Assembly: GCA_900540345.1 (NCBI GenBank)
Contig: UQFK01000002.1
Span: forward strand, 353,275 to 417,274
Direction: 5' to 3'
Length of the DNA stretch: 64,000 nt
Origin: an uncultured Eggerthella sp.
Lineage (GTDB): Bacteria > Actinomycetota > Coriobacteriia > Coriobacteriales > Eggerthellaceae
Part shown: one piece after another, positions 61,702 to 64,000 of the stretch
How the letters are laid out: each line of letters begins with the position of its first letter
Numbering within the stretch: position 1 is the first letter of the stretch
The notes under the pieces: model-generated
The model's database searches: none
What the model was told of the DNA's origin: nothing
What the model saw: only the letters and a program-made list of their open reading frames with translations
Translations under genes and position numbers: made by a program

Positions 61702-62283
61702 ATGCACTTAAAAGGGAGAATCACCCACGACCTTGTAATGCTGTGGTTTCTCATAGGTCAGCATAGGGGACGAGTACGTGGCGGAGACTTTGGGCATCCA
61801 GCACCTCTCGATCCAACACGCGGTCGCGGACGCATCATCGCCATGCTGAAAATAAAAGATGGCTTGAGCGCCAAAGAGCTTGCACAAGTTCTGGGAATAC
61901 GCGTATCTTCGCTCAACGAGACCCTTGCCAAAATGGAGAAAGACGGCCTTATAGAGCGCAAGCCATCTGATGCTGACAAACGAGTCGTTCTTATCTATCT
62001 CACTGAGGCCGGTTGCAATATCGAAATTGAACAAAGAGATGAGGTAGATATGCTAGATGGTTTTTCGGATGATGAGCTCACACAACTCTCAGACTACATC
62101 TCTCGCATGCTAAAAAACGTCGAAGAAGATTTTGATGAGAACTTTGTAGCAGATATGCATGCCGAATGGGATGCACGTGAACGTCTCTTTTCATCTGCGG
62201 GGGCTGAGTTCGACAGAGGAACTAGACCGCCCTGGGGAGCTATGCCAGGCAGCTTCGATCCCCGCATGGGGATGATGCGATAA
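61702..62283 (+). CDS. MarR-family regulator with C-terminal extension
   Basis: Winged-helix repressor, probably sensing a compound exported by the following MATE protein. The wHTH runs about 45-110: GRGRIIAMLKIKDGLSAKELAQVLGIRVSSLNETLAKMEKDGLIERKPSDADKRVVLIYLTEAG. The helices around it would form the dimer interface. A Gly/Pro/Met-rich tail (about 160-193) is extra. ATG 61702 is chosen for AAAGG six bases upstream; 61696 is too close to it. MATE lies 100 bases downstream. Confidence 0.88.
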   Translation: MHLKGRITHDLVMLWFLIGQHRGRVRGGDFGHPAPLDPTRGRGRIIAMLKIKDGLSAKELAQVLGIRVSSLNETLAKMEKDGLIERKPSDADKRVVLIYLTEAGCNIEIEQRDEVDMLDGFSDDELTQLSDYISRMLKNVEEDFDENFVADMHAEWDARERLFSSAGAEFDRGTRPPWGAMPGSFDPRMGMMR

Positions 62284-62383
62284 GAACCCCTTTAACTAAC
62301 CGAGAACAATAAGCGCTGATACGAATCCTGCATCTGACAGGGGTTAGATACGTGCGCTCTCAATTAAACAAGGAGATAAAAAA

Positions 62384-63787
62384 ATGAAAGATGAAATGAG
62401 CTGCCAACAGACAGAAAACGATATGAGGCAAGCGCGCTACTGGATGACAGAGGCACCTGCCTTCAGAGCGATCGCCCACATGGCCATCCCTATGATATTA
62501 GGAATGGCTGCAATGGCTGTCTATAACTTTACAGACACGCTTTTCATGGGAATGCTGGGTGACACTAATTCGCTCGCTGCGCTGCCTTTGAGCATGCCAG
62601 TCATGTCATTGATGCTAGCTGTTTCCATGTTCTTTGAAATGGGTGCAGGAACGTTTGTCTCTCGCTCAATAGGCTCGTCTGACGAGCGTGCATCGAAATC
62701 TGGCAGTAGTTTTGCCATCATAGGCTCCGTTGTCGCGGGGATCATACTCGCAATGCTCCTCTCCTTTTTCATGGATCCCTTGATCAGGCTTCTCGGAGCA
62801 ACTGATGGGCTCGCTACTTCTGCTCAAAGCTATCTATCTATATGCTGTCTTGGTGCGCCCTTTTTCGTATTGAACATGGTAGGATCCCAACTTGCGCGGT
62901 CTATCGCAAAATCCAAAGAAGCTTCCTTGGGAATTGCGGGAAGCGCTATCATCAACATCGTGCTTGATCCAGTCTTTATATTCACGTTTGGACTTGGTAT
63001 CGAAGGAGCTGCGTTAGCAACCGTCCTCTCCAACGCACTGGGAGCTGCTTACTTCGTTGTTATCGCAGCCAAAAGCGAAGTCCTTTCTGTGCGTATCTCT
63101 GATATTCACCTATCTCGATATCAGCTCACAGAGATAGCCAAAATTGGCTCATCTGCCATGCTAATGGCGCTTCTTATGGGTCTAGCCAGTCTCGTGTTCA
63201 ATAACGTCGCAGTTCTCTATGGTGTTGGGATGGTAGCTGCATTCGGCATCTCTCAGAGTGTGGTTCAGCTTCTTGAGCTTGTTACCATGGGACTCTACGA
63301 AGGTATTGTTCCACTCATCGGCGGTGCTTGGGGTGCTCACAATACACGAAGGATGCATGAGATAATCAAAAAGACAGCACTGTGCCTTGGAGTCTTCTGT
63401 AGCATCACCTGTGTTGTCATCGTCGCATTCGCAAACGTGATCGTAGGTTGGTTCAGCGAAGACCCGACCGTCCTGAACCTTGGACCTTGCATTCTTATTA
63501 TGCAAGTTCTCGCCGTCCCCTTTGCAGCTGGGTCTGGCTTGATGATGGGGGTCATACAAGCCTGTGGTAAAGGAGCTGCGGCGAACATCCTATCGATAGT
63601 CAAAGGGCTTGCTTTCTTGCCATGCGTACTTATTGGCAGCATTCTCTTCGCAGCTGACGGTGTAATTGCATCGCTTTTGGCTGCTGAAGTACTATCGTTC
63701 CTTGTTGCTGGTCTATTGATGGCTCTTTCATTTAGAAAAGATTCTGACGAAACTCCCGCCAATAAGATCATCGTTAGCTGCGAATAG
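62384..63787 (+). CDS. MATE-family multidrug efflux transporter
   Basis: A 467-residue, twelve-TM antiporter (Na+ or H+ coupled) of the MATE family. The MatE halves are visible: IPMILGMAAMAVYNFTDTLFMGMLGDTNSLAALPLSMPV, then GTFVSRSIGSSDER, and the matching second-half segment SQSVVQLLELVTMGLYEGIVPLIGGAWGAHNTRRMHE. AAGGAG lies just before the ATG at 62384. It follows the MarR regulator and probably shares its control. The drug or metabolite is unknown. Confidence 0.92.
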   Translation: MKDEMSCQQTENDMRQARYWMTEAPAFRAIAHMAIPMILGMAAMAVYNFTDTLFMGMLGDTNSLAALPLSMPVMSLMLAVSMFFEMGAGTFVSRSIGSSDERASKSGSSFAIIGSVVAGIILAMLLSFFMDPLIRLLGATDGLATSAQSYLSICCLGAPFFVLNMVGSQLARSIAKSKEASLGIAGSAIINIVLDPVFIFTFGLGIEGAALATVLSNALGAAYFVVIAAKSEVLSVRISDIHLSRYQLTEIAKIGSSAMLMALLMGLASLVFNNVAVLYGVGMVAAFGISQSVVQLLELVTMGLYEGIVPLIGGAWGAHNTRRMHEIIKKTALCLGVFCSITCVVIVAFANVIVGWFSEDPTVLNLGPCILIMQVLAVPFAAGSGLMMGVIQACGKGAAANILSIVKGLAFLPCVLIGSILFAADGVIASLLAAEVLSFLVAGLLMALSFRKDSDETPANKIIVSCE

Positions 63788-63865
63788 TCGATACCTAAAC
63801 GAAGCAAGATTGCACCCTTGCTCCATACACATAAACAAAAACACCTAGGCAGATACTTGGATGCA

Positions 63866-63906
63866 CGAGCGCCGCCCACAAAGGACGGCGCTCGATTTGT
63901 TTTTTG
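63866..63906 (+). terminator. Intrinsic terminator of the MATE gene
   Basis: Nine-base stem (CGAGCGCCG / CGGCGCTCG), eleven-base loop and a T-rich tail, 80 bases after the MATE stop and abutting the converging tRNA-Gly. Confidence 0.88.
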
Positions 63907-63978
63907 GAGCGGGCGACGGGAATCGAACCCGCGTGTTCAGCTTGGGAAGCTGACATTCTGCCATTGAACTACTCACGC
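63905..63978 (-). tRNA. tRNA-Gly (anticodon CCC), CCA encoded, acceptor mismatches
   Basis: On the minus strand, the anticodon arm TCAGC-TTCCCAA-GCTGA gives CCC. The D-arm (GTTCAATGGCAGAAT) and T-arm (GCGGG-TTCGATT-CCCGT) pair well, and CCA is encoded at 63905-63907. The acceptor GCGTGAG against CGCCCGC has two mismatches (positions 4 and 6). The rest of the body is normal. Confidence 0.88.
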
Positions 63979-64000
63979 ATCTTCATAATTCAGTAATACT

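Overview
This window looks like a chromosomal segment of an anaerobic actinobacterium of the class Coriobacteriia (Eggerthellaceae-like). A small, moderate-GC member such as Cryptobacterium is my best guess, but that is an inference and not a database match. The evidence is the actinobacterial heat-shock order dnaK-grpE-dnaJ-hspR-clpB, tandem TrkA-type potassium proteins, a nickel/hydrogenase maturation set, an ETF/acyl-CoA dehydrogenase module, ferredoxins and roughly balanced base composition. Nearly all genes lie on the minus strand. I see no insertion sequences, phage genes or CRISPR arrays.

Layout. 1-5.4 kb: partial tRNA-Arg, mazG, a NERD-domain membrane protein, an ACT protein, folE, xthA, a small membrane protein and purC. 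5.6-9.5 kb: a two-component system divergent from a Tat-exported protein. 9.6-17.5 kb: purB, a TrkA pair, an RlpA-like protein, a PspC protein, a hemolysin III protein and two bacterial PH-domain membrane proteins. 17.7-24.2 kb: hypD, hypC, hypF, then a transaldolase-fusion-type phosphoglucose isomerase and an Mrp ATPase. 24.3-31.3 kb: two large surface proteins in one operon, one a 1575-residue pilin-like adhesin. 31.8-35 kb: tRNA-Phe, then etfA, etfB and an acyl-CoA dehydrogenase. 35.4-41.6 kb: purD, purA and an SbcCD/YhaN-like pair. 41.7-45 kb: rpsF-ssb-rpsR-rplI-dnaB. 45.4-49 kb: accessory genes sharing an unusual peptide motif, a nitroreductase and a small unknown. 49-56 kb: heat-shock operon. 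56-58.8 kb: ferredoxin, TusA-like protein, hypE, nikR and a small helical protein. 59-62 kb: galE, an unknown gene, a HAD phosphatase and a MarR regulator. 62-64 kb: MATE exporter and tRNA-Gly.

Functional links. The two hyp loci (hypFCD and hypE with nikR) point to NiFe-hydrogenase maturation under nickel control; hypA, hypB and the hydrogenase itself are outside the window. purA, purB, purC and purD are scattered rather than clustered. The MarR-MATE pair has its own operator-rich promoter.

The most unusual signal is a short acidic-flanked peptide motif, F-[ST]-x-S-D-A-V-x-E-E. It appears once in a C-terminal extension of ribosomal protein L9, once at the very C-terminus of an unknown 187-residue protein, and about six times in a 443-residue protein. 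That 443-residue protein joins a ribbon-helix-helix-like N-terminus to a degenerate nucleotidyltransferase-like C-terminus. All three genes lie within about 4 kb. I know of no described system that matches this.
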